A DNA stretch of 64,000 bases from Aplidium turbinatum. Lineage: Eukaryota > Chordata > Ascidiacea > Aplousobranchia > Polyclinidae. Both the position numbers and the translations under genes were made by a program. Positions 10,640-22,800 of the stretch are shown here, one piece after another (position 1 is the stretch's first letter; every line of letters begins with the position of its first letter). Below the pieces are notes generated by a model. The model had not been told where the DNA came from and did not search any database. It was given only the letters and a program-made list of their open reading frames with translations. The DNA is taken from positions 22,861,695-22,925,694 of the forward strand of contig OU964924.1 of the NCBI GenBank assembly GCA_918807975.1. Reading direction: 5' to 3'.

Positions 10640-12940
10640 AGCTTGATTGAGGATTCGACCAGGTGGATCTGCTTAGGCTACAGCAGCCAACAGACAGAAG
10701 GCCCCTCTGAGCTGTGCAAACGGCGAGGAAAGATCTGATACTAAGATCAGCTTATCTGATGTCATCAGAAAGATCGCCTAAAAACGGAACTTATATATAG
10801 TATAGGCTACCTTGCTCAGCGATGTTGTAAGTGGAAAAACCTTTTATTTTGTCTGTTGCGAGAATAGTAGGCCTAGGCTACAATACAATTATATACAATA
10901 TACGTATAAAATAGCACCATAACAATCTAGATACCACAACAGACAGGAAGCAGCGAATGACTATATCAGTAATCGAGAGTCAGCTGCTTTCCTGTTCTTG
11001 GTGACAAATGTCAAGCATCGGCAAATTACATTGAAACAAGATAGGCTGATGTTCAGTAAAAATGAAAAAAAAAGAGAAGTCATGTGCTGCTGCGATCCTC
11101 AAGTGAAGTCATGTGGCTTTATTCAAATATGAACTTTATTTTGGGCATTTAAAAATGGAAGTGGCTACAGTTACGGCGCCGTAAATACAGCCGTTCCATG
11201 CCTTTTTATTTAATCTTTACGTCGCTTTTACTGCGCATGCGCGCTGGTGCGTATTTTTTCTTCTTTCCCGAAAAAACAAATGAAAAATAACAAATGAAAA
11301 TAAAAACTGTTGAAATCAATAAACTCTTGTAGCAACTAGCAAGGGCGTTTAAATTTCAATGCAACTAATAAGAGTTCAAGCTAATAAATTATACAAGCAA
11401 AAACATTTCCAGCACAGTACAGTAGGCTCAGGGGGGTCTAGGTGGTACTTTTGGCCCGGAATGTTTAAGGGGCCGGATTTAATAAATTCCCGCGACTTCA
11501 AACATTATCAAGATCTTAATATAATCAGATCTAAAGGAATTGCCATCAGAAGTTAAAACAGTCATTTCAGCCGTCAGATGGTAACGTACCGGCCCCCTTC
11601 TGGGTACCGGGCCCACTTCAGCTTTCTGGTGGTAAAATAGCCACTTCAGCCACCAAACAGTAAAATAAGAATTTAGTCTAGTATAGTGATTTCCCTAACC
11701 ACGAATATTATCCGAAACACGAATTTCAAAATAAACAGGCTAATATTAATTTTTTTGTTCAAACTCAAAAACTGAAATGGCACAGGTAAGAAGATTGCTA
11801 TCCTTATTTCTGCACTAAAAATTAGACCAAAATCGCTTTTCAGATTGCAGCAATCAGCGAATGTTTGACCTTGGCCCAAACACCTTTCCCAAATCAAATT
11901 GAAAACTTTCTTTCTGACTGTCTGTAGTGCTGTAAATTCTCTTCTGGTGAGCCTAGAATGACCAGTGAAAAATCAATGGAATCGGGAAGTAATAGGCTAC
12001 TCTAGCACCAAGTGAAAAATAAAAGTTCAAAAAAGCAACCGCTAGGTAGAGATAGTAAGTTTTGCGGTTCAAGAAATTTTAACACTTTGCTCCTCAAAGG
12101 GAGGCCAGATTTGGCCCCCCCCTCATATTTCCTTTAATTATTTGAAGCACAGTAACGCCATGCACTTGGTTTTTCTTGACTTTTCCTAAAATTGCCAGGC
12201 GGATCTGATGATATTAAATTTGATGCTGAAAGTTGTGTAGTTTTCTTGTAAATTCAAGATTTTGGTGAATTTTTGCTATTTCTAGCTAACTTCCAGCAAA
12301 GCGTGAAATGGATTACATTGCGATGACAAGCCATAAGCTCATAATTGCTTCGTGCATCGATATGCGCGAGCAGAGAGAAACATCCTCTTGCTTTCTTTTG
12401 TTTGGTTTGACCTCAATAATACAAAGCGCGTTATTTCTTATGCTACAAAGAAAAGCCAGTGATCACAAAGCTGTTAATTAGAAACAATAATAGCAAACGT
12501 TTTTTGCGTTATCAGCTCTACAAAGAAGAATAGCAATCCACGATCAAAATAGTAGGCTATGGAGGCCACAAACTATTCAAAACAGTTGTTTCAAGCAGAT
12601 AATATTCATTGACGAATAAAAAACGTTACAATAAGAAATCTTCTCTTGGATAAAGACACGAAAACCTGGTTTCGAAATAAACGTTCTATGGAAATGCTCT
12701 CATTGACAAAACTTGCAATTGAGGAAATGTATCACTGCAAATGCTTTTGGGAGAAGCCGGAGAAATAGCGTTTTTGCAAACAGTAATTGTGAGATACACT
12801 CAAAATTATGAGATAGGCTCCATTTACACGTAGCAGCTAACTCGATGGCGTCCCTTCACTGCTTTATGTCGCCTACTTGTTGTTATGTTCTGTATTTTTG
12901 TTTCACAGTGCACTGTGTTTTGTTCCAAAGAGCGCAAAAT
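10640..12940. other. Gene-free stretch with unassigned repeats
   Basis: No coding region is supported. GC-rich islands near 11225 (gcgcatgcgcgctgg) and an 11430-11640 block with inverted GGGGCCGG/CCGGCCCC words suggest degraded DNA-transposon pieces without definable ends. Confidence 0.3.
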
Positions 12941-12947
12941 AAAGATG

Positions 12948-13056
12948 ATAATGCCTCATCTACATTACAACATATTTTGTAATGTAGGCCTACAAACAAA
13001 ATGTACAATGTACACAATGTACATTACAAAATATTTTGTACTGTAGACGAGGCATA
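12948..13056. repeat. Imperfect palindrome (hairpin)
   Basis: The left arm gcctcatctacattacaac and the right arm, ending tgtactgtagacgaggc, are inverted repeats about 34 bp long, each with a tattttgtaatgta core. They are separated by a short loop containing tandem tgtacaatgtac words. Probably a miniature foldback. Confidence 0.6.
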
Positions 13057-14270
13057 AAGTTAGGCGTCACATAAGACAAACAACAAATCAGCTTTCTTCA
13101 TCATTGATTCAACATCTGAATACGTTGCGCCAATGTATAAGGGGCCGGCTATTGTGAAGACCCGCCATTTATAAACGATCCGATTATACCAAAAGTGAGA
13201 CAAACTAGTGGATCAAAGAATGAATAAACAATGCTGAGAAAACTAAATCTAAGTGACGAACAATAAAGATGTCTTCATTTATCTTGGAAAAATGCTGCCT
13301 AAACTTATCAACAAAAAATACCGTAAATAACGGCAAGGATCCCGAAAGAAGAATTTGCTCGACTTTGGCATGAATTTAGTCAGACATCTACAGTAATAAT
13401 TCCACACATACAATAACGGGCTCTCAACTGCTGTAAGATACATAATAATCAACCTGGTTCTGGGCGATTTGTGTAACAGTTTAGGGGAAGACACTACTTG
13501 AAATGAAGCACCACACAAAAGATTTTCATTGAAGACTGAGTCTAAAAACCGATGTGGATTGTGCTGCACAATAACTTCAAGTTTAGGACAGAAGAGGCAC
13601 AAAATATCACGATAAAAATATAGACCTTGTGGGAAATTTTCGAGAATCATAACACGATGCAAATACCATAAACGCTTAGTTTGCATGCTGCTCTAAGCTG
13701 GCCGGCAACCACAAAGGTAGACAATAGCCTACAGGCAGTTTATAATTCGATAACAGCGCAATAAACATTATAAATACGTAAACCGACAATTTTCTTTTAC
13801 AAACGTTTTACGTCTAATAGTAAATTTTCCCCCAACAATTTTTTGTGAAGCACTTGCAAACCACGGTTTTGTAAAATAATTCATCATTATTATTTTTTAC
13901 TTCTCGGATATTGTAAAACGTCATCAGCAAAATCACAAAAAAAATTTCATGTAGTAGGCCTAAGAATTTTTTATAGAATTGTAGCCACGTTGTTTCAACA
14001 AAGAAGCAATCTTTTAGCAATATAAAGTTATAGAAAATAATTTGCAATCATGCAAATGGTTGGAAAGAATCTAGGAAGTCTTCTCACAATCTGGCACAAA
14101 ATGATTATGTTTATTGTATCTCTGTAAAATGTTTTACGACAAACTTTGAAGCTTCGTTATAATCATTTTTATCTTTGAAGTCAAAAGTTATTTTTTTTTG
14201 GCCAGAAACATAATCACTGCCTTGCTGATGTTGTCGCTTTTACGCGTATTTTTAGTGCTTCAAACAATAA
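13057..14270. other. Gene-free stretch
   Basis: A 135-codon minus-strand ORF (13279-13686) has no recognisable family, and its flanks show no splice or start context that stands out. A partial hairpin-family copy lies at about 13100-13140. I see no supported gene. Confidence 0.3.
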
Positions 14271-14273
14271 GGA

Positions 14274-14351
14274 CCCAGTCAGCAATCCAGTCCTTTTACA
14301 TTGATTCAACATTTGTAAACGTTAAATTTATGTAGATTTGCTGACTATGGG
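14274..14351. repeat. ~88-bp hairpin element family, copy 2
   Basis: It begins cccagtcagcaatcc, has cattgattcaacatttg and aaacgttaaatttatg at its centre, and ends gatttgctgactatggg. The ends are inverted repeats. Confidence 0.65.
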
Positions 14352-15695
14352 TTATTTCACATTTCCTTTGTTCACGCATGTTCCTCAATTCGCTGTTGCA
14401 TTATTTCGACCCTGGCGGACTAAAAATGTATTTTCAAATTGATTGACACAATCTTCAATAAAAAGTGAGCTTCGAACTTAGCTTTGTTGATGTAAATGCT
14501 GTATTTTTTGTGGATGTAATTTATGAGTCATGTTTATAAACACCCGTAAGCGAAATGACTTATGATGTGGCCGGCATGATATTTGTGATGCGACTTGACA
14601 CAAATCCACAATTTCAAAAGCACCTAATTTGACTTAGAAATTTCAGATAATTTCAACAACTTGTTCAATTGTCTTCTCTCTACTAAAAATATTCATACTA
14701 CAAACTCAATTGTAAACCTAAAATACACAAACGAAGATGTAAACAGCTATTCAAGCAGGCTAAGGTGTTACTTATGAGAAATTTGGTTCCATAAAACTAG
14801 AAGCTAGCCATGAGTTTCGGAATGCATTAGTTTAGGATAAAAATGTAAGACAACAAACGCAGTTTTGTTTTTTTTCAAATTCGTGTAACAATGTTACTCT
14901 GATTGTAACTATTTTAGAATCAGTGAGTAGCTTACAATAAGATTTGCTCGCAAGTCGTAAATTCTAATCAATGCAATGATTCGGCACACCGCACACACAC
15001 TTCGTGCGTTCGATCGAGCTCTTTGTTATTTAGAAGTTTGCATGAAATCGGATTAGCACGGTAATTAAATAGCGGCAAGTTAAATCAAAATTGTCGTTTT
15101 TGGGTACCTTTGCAAAAATTGAAATATCAAGTTTAACATATAAAATTTTAAAATAATGACTTTTCAAACTTATAGACAAATGATTTGCTTTCACACCAGT
15201 GCAACTTCTGTTGAAATAGCATCAGTGGATAACACGTAACAGCTGATTGAATTTGATCCAAAAACGGCCCCCCCTTGAGCAGTTAACTTCCAAAAAAACG
15301 TTGAAAAGCAAAGGGTTAAGATTGCGCAAGATTTGTTAAATGACCATGCTTTAACGACATCAATGAAAGTTTGCACACAACCTTTATATACATAACATTG
15401 TCGATGCAGGTGGGCCGAAAATAAATTGGTACCGGGCTCGAGAAATCCTGTCAACGGCCCTGAGTAGGCTATTACAAAAATAATCACAATTAATAAAAGG
15501 TAGGCTATAGGCCTATTGTTTTGTTATAAAAAAAAATGGCTAAGTGATTCTCAGTGTTACCGATGAAAAACCAATGAATCAGAAAAAAATTTGGTAGCCG
15601 CAAGGTAGCACAATTAATAGCAAATAAAAGAAATAGTAGGCCTATATACTGATTACTGATGGCGAATTAGTAAAGCTTGGCTTTGGCCTGCTGTT
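14352..15695. other. Gene-free stretch
   Basis: AT-rich sequence with short simple-sequence runs (cacaccgcacacacac near 14985). The 98-codon minus ORF at 15191-15487 has no motif I recognise. Nothing else is supported. Confidence 0.3.
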
Positions 15696-15717
15696 AGAAA
15701 AAGGTTGCCGACCCCTG
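15696..15717. repeat. Isolated hAT terminus
   Basis: The sequence aaaaaggttgccgacccctg matches the widespread hAT end CAGGGGTCGGCAACC in reverse complement. The partner end was not found upstream, so this is a truncated copy. Confidence 0.5.
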
Positions 15718-16017
15718 TCCTACGCCTTCATAGGGCTACAGTCTTTCGCACTTTTTCATTGTATGCACAGTTGCACACTGTAGGCTATATTTGTTTTTTT
15801 ATATTTCATGTTCGTTTGGTGTTGAATCCAAACAAAACTAAATGACTTCCATCCACCAGGATTTATCCACCGGACTTTTAGATTTTTGCTGTGTGACACT
15901 TTCAGATTTTTTGCTGTGCGAGGAAATGTGCTCTGTAGGCTACGGGTAGGTATTTGCAATGCTGCGGCGCACATGGGAAATCGTGTCCTCAATTTTATGA
16001 AATTCGCTGTATCCAAC

Positions 16018-17358
16018 CAGGGGCGCCGGAACGATTTTTGAGTGGGGGGGCAAGATTACAAAAAAAGGGCACTTTTGTTTACTAAAAGGCCAATTTTTTT
16101 TCAAGTTTTAAGATAAGATATAGCGATAATACTAATGTATCAGCTCACTATGTGTTGAGTAATGATAGCCTACAAGTGTCCGGTATACAAAGAAGGGCAT
16201 CATGCTATGTTATAATGATGTAACCTACTGTCAAGCCTTAAAGCAGCCTGCGGCCATGGCCGCTAAGTAGTGCTTGAATGACTGCCGGTGCTACCTCCTC
16301 AATCGGCCGTTTGGCCGCCGGTCTCTTCTAGCCAATTATTTAATTTCGCAATAGAATGATCGTGGATTAACTGTCGAAAATATGTAGTATCAAAGAGTGA
16401 CGCAAAATTAGGTCAGCCCGTCATAATCGCCACTGTTGCATTGTGCGGGAATATTTGTTATTGATGGAATGTATCCATCTGCGATTACCAGCAGTGTAAG
16501 TCTTGTTTGTAATTCCTGACGTTTATTTTAACAAAGTCTTAATCCGAAGTGCTAATTTACGTCGGCTGGCAATATTGTCGTTTTTATGTCGATTCGATGT
16601 TGTCGGACATTGAATCGTTGTTAAAAAGGAGAACTAGGTTAGTTGACATCCGAGGGGAAAACATTGTTTGATCTTATTTTGCAAAAATTATGCTTCTTTT
16701 AGTAATGTCCTTCACATCATTGAAATATACTTATTTTATTACCTTGCCGTCATCGTCAACACATGTCGAACATTGTTTTTCGTTGCTAAAAAGAATTCTA
16801 GGGAAGTGACAAACTTCTTTAAAATCAGCCACATTGGAGACACTCGTGCGAGTGTCGTTAGAGTTAGATGGTCCCGCAGTACTGGATTACACTCCCGATA
16901 AAGCATTTATTGCGTGGTGCAACGATTCTATTGTAGGACGTCGCCCAGGCCCAAATTTCAACAACGCTAAGTGATCATTTTAACATTGTTGCAAGTTTAA
17001 TTCGATTTACTTGTGCTATCGTTATTTTTATTTTGTATTTTGGCCTCCAAGCACGCAGATATGGCCGCCGAGAAGGAGCTCCCGGTAGGCCACGATGGCT
17101 GCCGAAAAAAAAAGCGAGTTTTAAGGCCTGTAGGCTACTGTGTTGCAAAATTTTGTGTCGTAAATATTTTTTTGAGGCAAAAATGAAATATTATAATTAG
17201 GCTAAGAGCGAATAGCAGAAATTGTTATATTGCAAAATGTGCAGTAGCTTACATGACTTTAAAAAGGCACCATTGCCCCCCCTGCCTCTCCATCTGCAGA
17301 AAAATTGAGGGCAAGGGGAGCATCCGCCCCCCCTGCCCCCCCGGTTCCGGCGCCCCTG
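16018..17358. mobile_element. hAT-type element with 8-bp target duplication TATCCAAC
   Basis: The termini CAGGGGCGCCGGAAC and GTTCCGGCGCCCCTG are perfect inverted repeats, flanked by TATCCAAC at 16010-16017 and 17359-17366. At 1341 bp it is too short for an intact transposase, and none of the ORFs inside show hAT motifs, so it is a non-autonomous copy. It includes a partial hairpin-family unit near 16555-16620. The perfect duplication suggests a relatively recent insertion. Confidence 0.85.
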
Positions 17359-17366
17359 TATCCAAC

Positions 17367-17432
17367 GCATTCTGTGATGGATAGTGGATACACATACAGC
17401 GCTATATAAAAACAAACATTATTATTATTACA
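17367..17432 (+). repeat. SINE/LINE 3' tail with (ATT)n
   Basis: The run cagcgctatataaaaacaaa followed by attattattatta is a common 3' end of tRNA-type SINEs and their partner LINEs. The body lies to the left of the hAT insertion at 16018, which interrupts it. Confidence 0.45.
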
Positions 17433-17497
17433 TTTCAAGGTTGTCGGAGACAAACATTTTGAATTGGGAAAGTTTTCAGATTTTGAAAAGCCTAAAG

Positions 17498-17909
17498 CAG
17501 GGATTTCCAACCTGGAGGCCATGGCCCCTTAGTGGGCCATGAGCCTTTTTCAAGGGCCATTTTCATTTTTCAGGCCATTTTCAAGGGCCATTTTCATTTT
17601 TCAAGGGCCATGGAAAATTATGAAAAACATAATAATTTTTTTAATTTATCATCTCTAAGTTCACTCCAACACTATATAACTTAACAAAAGAAGTAAATTA
17701 AAATTTAATAGAAATAGTAGTACCAGTAGCCTACATTTTGCCTAAATCTTCATGAAATGGTCTTTACCGGTTACTGTATAAACAACTTTTTATTTAAAAT
17801 GATATTTCCTTATTTTTTCAACAGGTTGAAAAAAATGGGGAGGGGGCCATAATTGATTTTTCAAAATTTTCAAAGGGGGCCACGGTGTAAAAAAGGTTGA
17901 GAACCCCTG
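17498..17909. mobile_element. hAT MITE with 8-bp target duplication GCCTAAAG
   Basis: The ends CAGGGATTTCCAACCT and AGGTTGAGAACCCCTG are imperfect inverted repeats of hAT type, flanked by perfect GCCTAAAG copies at 17490-17497 and 17910-17917. It is 412 bp, non-coding, with internal tandem ttcaagggccattttcattt repeats. Confidence 0.88.
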
Positions 17910-18378
17910 GCCTAAAGAGAAGGTGAAGATCTTTTTTTTCAATATTTCGTTCAGTTTCAGTTCAGTTGTTTTTATTTCTGACCATCATATCAAAAACAAT
18001 AGGCTAGGCCTACATGTCAACATAGCAAAGGTCGAGAAAAAAGTAGAAGCGACAAAACGCAAACGTTAAAACGTGCTTGTGACCGAAGTAACTTATTGAG
18101 TTGAAAAAAATTTGGCACGGTTGCAACACGTTCAGAAAAATTTAAGATATAGCCTAAAGGGAAAAAAATGAAATGTTACAAACAAAAACAAATAAACAAC
18201 ATATATTTAGGCTATAGCTTTATTAGCCCACATAGCTTTAGCTGATATATTTAAGATTTGTATGGATAGTTGCTATGAAGATCGGCCATGGTGCGTTATC
18301 AAGAGTGCTGATGGTCGTGAGGGGAACACGTCTTGATGCGTTTAGCTCATAGCAAAGAAGAGCAAGGCAGGCAAAGAA

Positions 18379-18704
18379 GTCGGCAGCAGTGGCCGAGTGG
18401 TTAGCGCGTTGGGCTCGCAGTCGAGAGCCTGCATGTTCGACTCCAGCCACCCGCACTTGCTGTTGTTTCTCTGGGCAAGAAACTTTACGATAATTGCCTC
18501 TACCCAGTGATCAATTTCGAGTAGTGGGTGGTACCAAATTTCAGTCATAAGTAGAGTAGACAACCGGAAACAGACATTGCAGTCGGCTGCAGCGTGGGTC
18601 AGGTGTACGTCGGAAGGCGTACACCGATGCATTGCGCTCAAGTCCGCTTTCCCGCAATGCAGGATAAAGATAATAAAACAAAAACAAAACAACAAAAAAC
18701 CCCA
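18379..18704 (+). mobile_element. tRNA-derived SINE
   Basis: The head resembles a tRNA with an A box (agtggccgagtggttagc) and a B box (atgttcgactcc). It is followed by a ggcaagaaactttacgataa body and an A-rich tail (aataaaacaaaaacaaaaca). Target duplication CAAAGAA is at 18372-18378 and 18705-18711. The inverted partner repeat at about 7290-7300 lacks the insertion. Confidence 0.85.
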
Positions 18705-18945
18705 CAAAGAAATCCTACCACGGGCAAAGCCATTTCAAGCGCAACGCACCAGGCCTTGCACGACTCAAAAAATAGATAGGCTATAAAATGACGACATGAA
18801 AACAATAACAAAAACAAATAAAACAAACTAGCAAAAACAACGTCATTATCTTGCGGAAATTCAATTATACCCAGGGAAGTTATGTCTTAAAGATATCAAG
18901 CGTGCTTTGATATAAAGTTACGTTGATAAAGCGATAATTTTAGAC

Positions 18946-19033
18946 CCCAGTCAGCTAAATTCGTCACCTCCACACCGATCCAACGTTAGCAAACGTTGAA
19001 TTAATGCAAAAATGACAGGCATCGCTGGCTGGG
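18946..19033. repeat. ~88-bp hairpin element family, copy 3
   Basis: It begins cccagtcagctaaattcgtc, has ccgatccaacgttagc and aaacgttgaattaatg in the middle, and ends catcgctggctggg. Confidence 0.65.
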
Positions 19034-19089
19034 ATGTAAAAGTGGCATGTCACAGTAATATGATAAATTTGGGTTACCGTAGGCTATGT

Positions 19090-19410
19090 TTTACACGTTA
19101 TGAAAATATGCTTGGAGGTGTTGAAGGTGGTGAGATGGTTCAAAACTTTTTTGTTGGTTGGTAATGGTTTTGAATCTTTATCCTCGGACTGAAAAAGCCT
19201 TGATAAGTTATTCCTGGTAGGTAGTCTTTCAACTTCATAACTTATTTCTGTCTCTGACAAAATAAAACTGTTACTGAAAAATTGTCTCAAGCACGTTTTA
19301 ACGTTCGCGTTTTGTCGCTTCTACTTTTTTTGACTTTTGCTATGTTGACATGTTTTGTTTTTGCTGTGACGGTCAGAAATAAAAACAATTTAAACTAAAC
19401 TCAACTGAGA
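19090..19410. repeat. SINE-type repeat body and tail
   Basis: Contains gaatctttatcctcggactg aaaaag, a block shared in reverse with 57790-57830 and the window's last 40 bases, followed by the cacgttttaacg / ggtcagaaataaaaacaa tail shared with 17930-18075. The tRNA head is absent. Confidence 0.45.
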
Positions 19411-19810
19411 CGATTTTTGGTGAAACTCTTGGTGAAATGAAATTGGGTTGCGAATTACGATGAAAATGTCAAAAATTAATGCAGCGGCGTCTGGCAACGC
19501 TGACACTGGTGGAGTGGTGGGCAAGGGCAATGCGCATTGGGCATTTCTGATTTCTCAGTCATCCATTGCATTGGAATTGACAAGTTTCTAATTTATCTGA
19601 GTCCTGAAACTGCAAGTTGCTTACTAAGAGCAATGGTCACTATCAGTATGATTCAGCAATCACACAAATAAAATATTACTGTAAACTGACTAAAATTAAT
19701 AGATTTTTTGTAAGCACCACTAACATACCGATAGCCTACCGTATGGCGTATATACTACGGATTAATTGTATGTATGATACTGGTACATACCGTACCTATT
19801 ACCGTACAAA

Positions 19811-19828
19811 CATACTTTTGTGTTTCAG
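19811..19828 (+). promoter_or_regulatory. 3' splice acceptor-like site 39 nt before the SLC49A3 start codon
   Basis: A pyrimidine-rich stretch ending in tgtttcag lies just upstream of the chosen ATG (19868), leaving a 39-nt leader. It could be the acceptor of a 5'-UTR intron or a spliced-leader trans-splice site. ABCC5 shows the same arrangement. No TATA box or other core promoter is recognised here. Confidence 0.45.
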
Positions 19829-19867
19829 CTGATATTTACCAATAGGCTACCAATAAATAATTGCGGT

Positions 19868-22800
19868 ATGAGTGTTGGACATGGCTCTGAAGACCATACA
19901 TCTGTTGCTCTCTTACCAGAACATGATTTTCGTCCATACCGCAGAAGATGGTACTTGCTAGCAACTTTGTTTTTGCTGAATCTCTCCAATGCTATGGTAA
20001 ATTTTAATTGGCTAAGTAACTGTATTAAAAGTGGCTATATCTAAGTCAATGCAGGCCTCTAAGCTCCCTGCGGCCATAGCCGCCAAGAAGTCATTAAATT
20101 GGCTCTGAAAATACTGTACCGGGAGGCCATGTTTGGTCGCGAGCTTCCACAGGCCAAGATTTCTCCATTCTGTTAGTAATTGACATTTTGTTTTTCCACT
20201 TGCATTTGTATATATGTGAAATTTTTTTCTCTTTACTTGCATTCACAACTTTTTTGCAGACACTAGGAAAGTCTCTCACATGCCGACAAGAAATAATTTC
20301 TAATGAAAGTTTTGCAAAAAAGCTGAGCGCCAACTTATAAAAATCAAAGACTACCGTAGCTCTACTCAAATTGCTCTGAGGGCGAAACGAACACTTGTAA
20401 ATGAACTCAAGGGCCACAATACTTTATTGCATTGCAGAAAGTAAAAACTGTCTCCCTGGCCCGTTTTGCCATTTTAAATTTGGAAGTGGCTATTTTTCCA
20501 CACTTAATGCCATGGTTACAATCAGGTGTTGCCAGAGTTAAGATTAAAGTTATATATATAATATAATAATAATAATAATGTATTCTGGTCCAGTACACAT
20601 GGTACTACAGAGAAAAACATTAACATACTCGCAGATAACAATTGATAAGAAAACATAAATAAATAAAAATAAGAAAATTTTGAAGAGAAAACAAAAATCA
20701 CAAGGAACAAAAAAGATAAGACACAATCATAAACAGTTTTCGACACGTCGCTTAAATGTCGCAATAGACATACTATTGACTACAGCATATGGTAAATTAT
20801 TCCAAGTATCGACTACTCTATTGGCAAAGGAAAATTTACGGCAGTTCAGTTGAGCAAACTGTTTATGCAATTTAAAATTATGGCCTCTGGTTGAATTAGA
20901 GTTAAAAAGAAAATATTTGGAACATAGTGATACCGAAACATTGTGTACTAATTTAAAAACTTCTGTCAAATCAAAAATTAATCTCCGTTTTTCCAACGAG
21001 AGAAGGTCTAGTTCAAACAGTCTTTGTTCATAGGTTAGGTTTTTCAGTCCATGAATGCATTTTGTTGCTCGTTGTTGCACCCTCTCTAGCAAACCAATGT
21101 CCCGAACAGAATGGGGATTCCAAGCCGCCACTGCAAATTCCAAGTGGGGCCTGATCAACTGTTTATATAATCTTAAAAAGACATGCTTGTCCCTGCTGAC
21201 CAGTGTTCGTTTTAAAACACCCAGGACCATCTCCGCCTTTTTAACTGCATACGAGACATGGGTGGATGTTTTAAGATCAGTCGTTATCATAACGCCCAAG
21301 TCTTTTTCACTCTTTTTAGGGGCAATTGGCATGTCACCTAGAACATACTGATGCTCTAAGTTGCCATGACCAAAGTGCAGAGTGGAGCACTTGTCAACAT
21401 TAAACTGTAGTTGCCAGGATTCAGACCAGTCCATTAACAATTTCAAGTCCGTTTGTAGCAGGGATGAGGCAAGATCGGGATCATCCCTGCTCAATTCTGT
21501 GTAGATTTTCATGTCATCCGCGTATTTCAACAAGGTGCTGTGACTAATGTAGTCATCAGCGTCATCAGCGTTAGGAAGAGTTGAGGTAAGGGTTAGAGTT
21601 AGGAATAATATTAGGGTTTTGATTTTTGCCCAGGACTAAAAAAAATTTCCGAAATACAAGTTTTTGTTTTCAACAGCTTTAAACTTTTCTGAAATTAGGG
21701 CAGAATTCCTTATCTGGCAACACTATTGAGGCTATTATTACACTATACAGTGTAAATATAGCCACAGCCTTTAAATTTTGCAGATGGGTGTTACAGACTT
21801 ACAGTCAACAAATTTTCGATTTACATTCTCCTTCCACAACCACCTCGACTCCACATCCTGGAGCCTGGTCCCCACAACCTAAGCTGGTGGACCTTTCCCC
21901 GGGTTCATTCTACACCCTAAAATAACATTGCTCCCCACCTGCGTGGGTGTGGCAGGCCAGTTTTTTCAAATCTGACCTGTCTATGTTTAATTGTTTATTG
22001 TGTCAATTCTTTTGTATATACTCGTGCGTTGTTGTGCTGATACAACAGTTCATCACTGTTCAATAAACAAAATAACAGAGTAAGGACGCAATAAAACAGA
22101 TAGCAAGAACATACAACGAACATAAGATCACAAAAAAGAAATAGTAATTAAGAACAAACAGATAAACAACACTGTAAAAAATGCAAACAGAACGACGGAC
22201 CTGGAGAGCAAATATCTTGTAACCCACTCTCAAAAAGCACGCAAAAAAACGAAATCCTTAAAGAACTGACTGCCGCAAATAGGCTACCAAGGTGTTATTG
22301 AGATAATGGTACAAGAAGTGAATAGGCAATGTGATTGTGATGTAACAATCCAGGTTTCTTACACACAATAAAATGGTGCAACAATAGTCTATCGCTTAAA
22401 AGTCATTTGCTGTTTAATGAGTATATATTTCAAATTTTATCAGCAAGTTTTAAGTGAATAGGCTATTATCTTATAAAGTGAATACGAGTACAGGCCTCGA
22501 AATTCGTTTTTGTTGACGGCAGACAAGTGTGTCCGGTCTGAGCAGCTATCTCGGCGGACAAATTATGTTTCACGGCGGACACACCAGTTTTAGCGTCAAT
22601 TGTCATGCTTAATCACTTTATCTTGATAATTCTTCGCCATTTAAGAGCTATGGCTACGGTTTGTAAGGCTTTTTAAAATTTCAGCGAAAGCTTTCATCAG
22701 ACCAACGACGTGCGCTTGCAGAGTCAAAGCGCCGTGAAGCTGCAATACGCCACATAACTGATTAACTTCCACCGAACGAGGTCGTGTAGATTTTTGCGTC

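Larger units (their letters stand above)
18055..19085. repeat. Interspersed repeat, right inverted copy (interrupted)
   Basis: Reverse-complement partner of 6885-9005. It lacks the TTAA element (an empty site at about 18070-18085) but carries a SINE at 18379-18704 that is absent from the left copy. The end near 17930-18075 recurs in the opposite sense at 19290-19410 (cacgttttaacgttcgcg, ggtcagaaataaaaacaa), suggesting a common 3' tail. Confidence 0.72.

Noticed and set aside
13279-13686. A possible 135-residue protein on the minus strand
   Set aside because: No recognisable motif or supporting context; open frames of this size occur by chance in AT-rich repeats.
6885-19085. A 12-kb giant transposon bounded by the two inverted repeats
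   Set aside because: No target duplication, no coherent coding content between the copies, and each copy has its own later insertions; two copies of a dispersed repeat is simpler.
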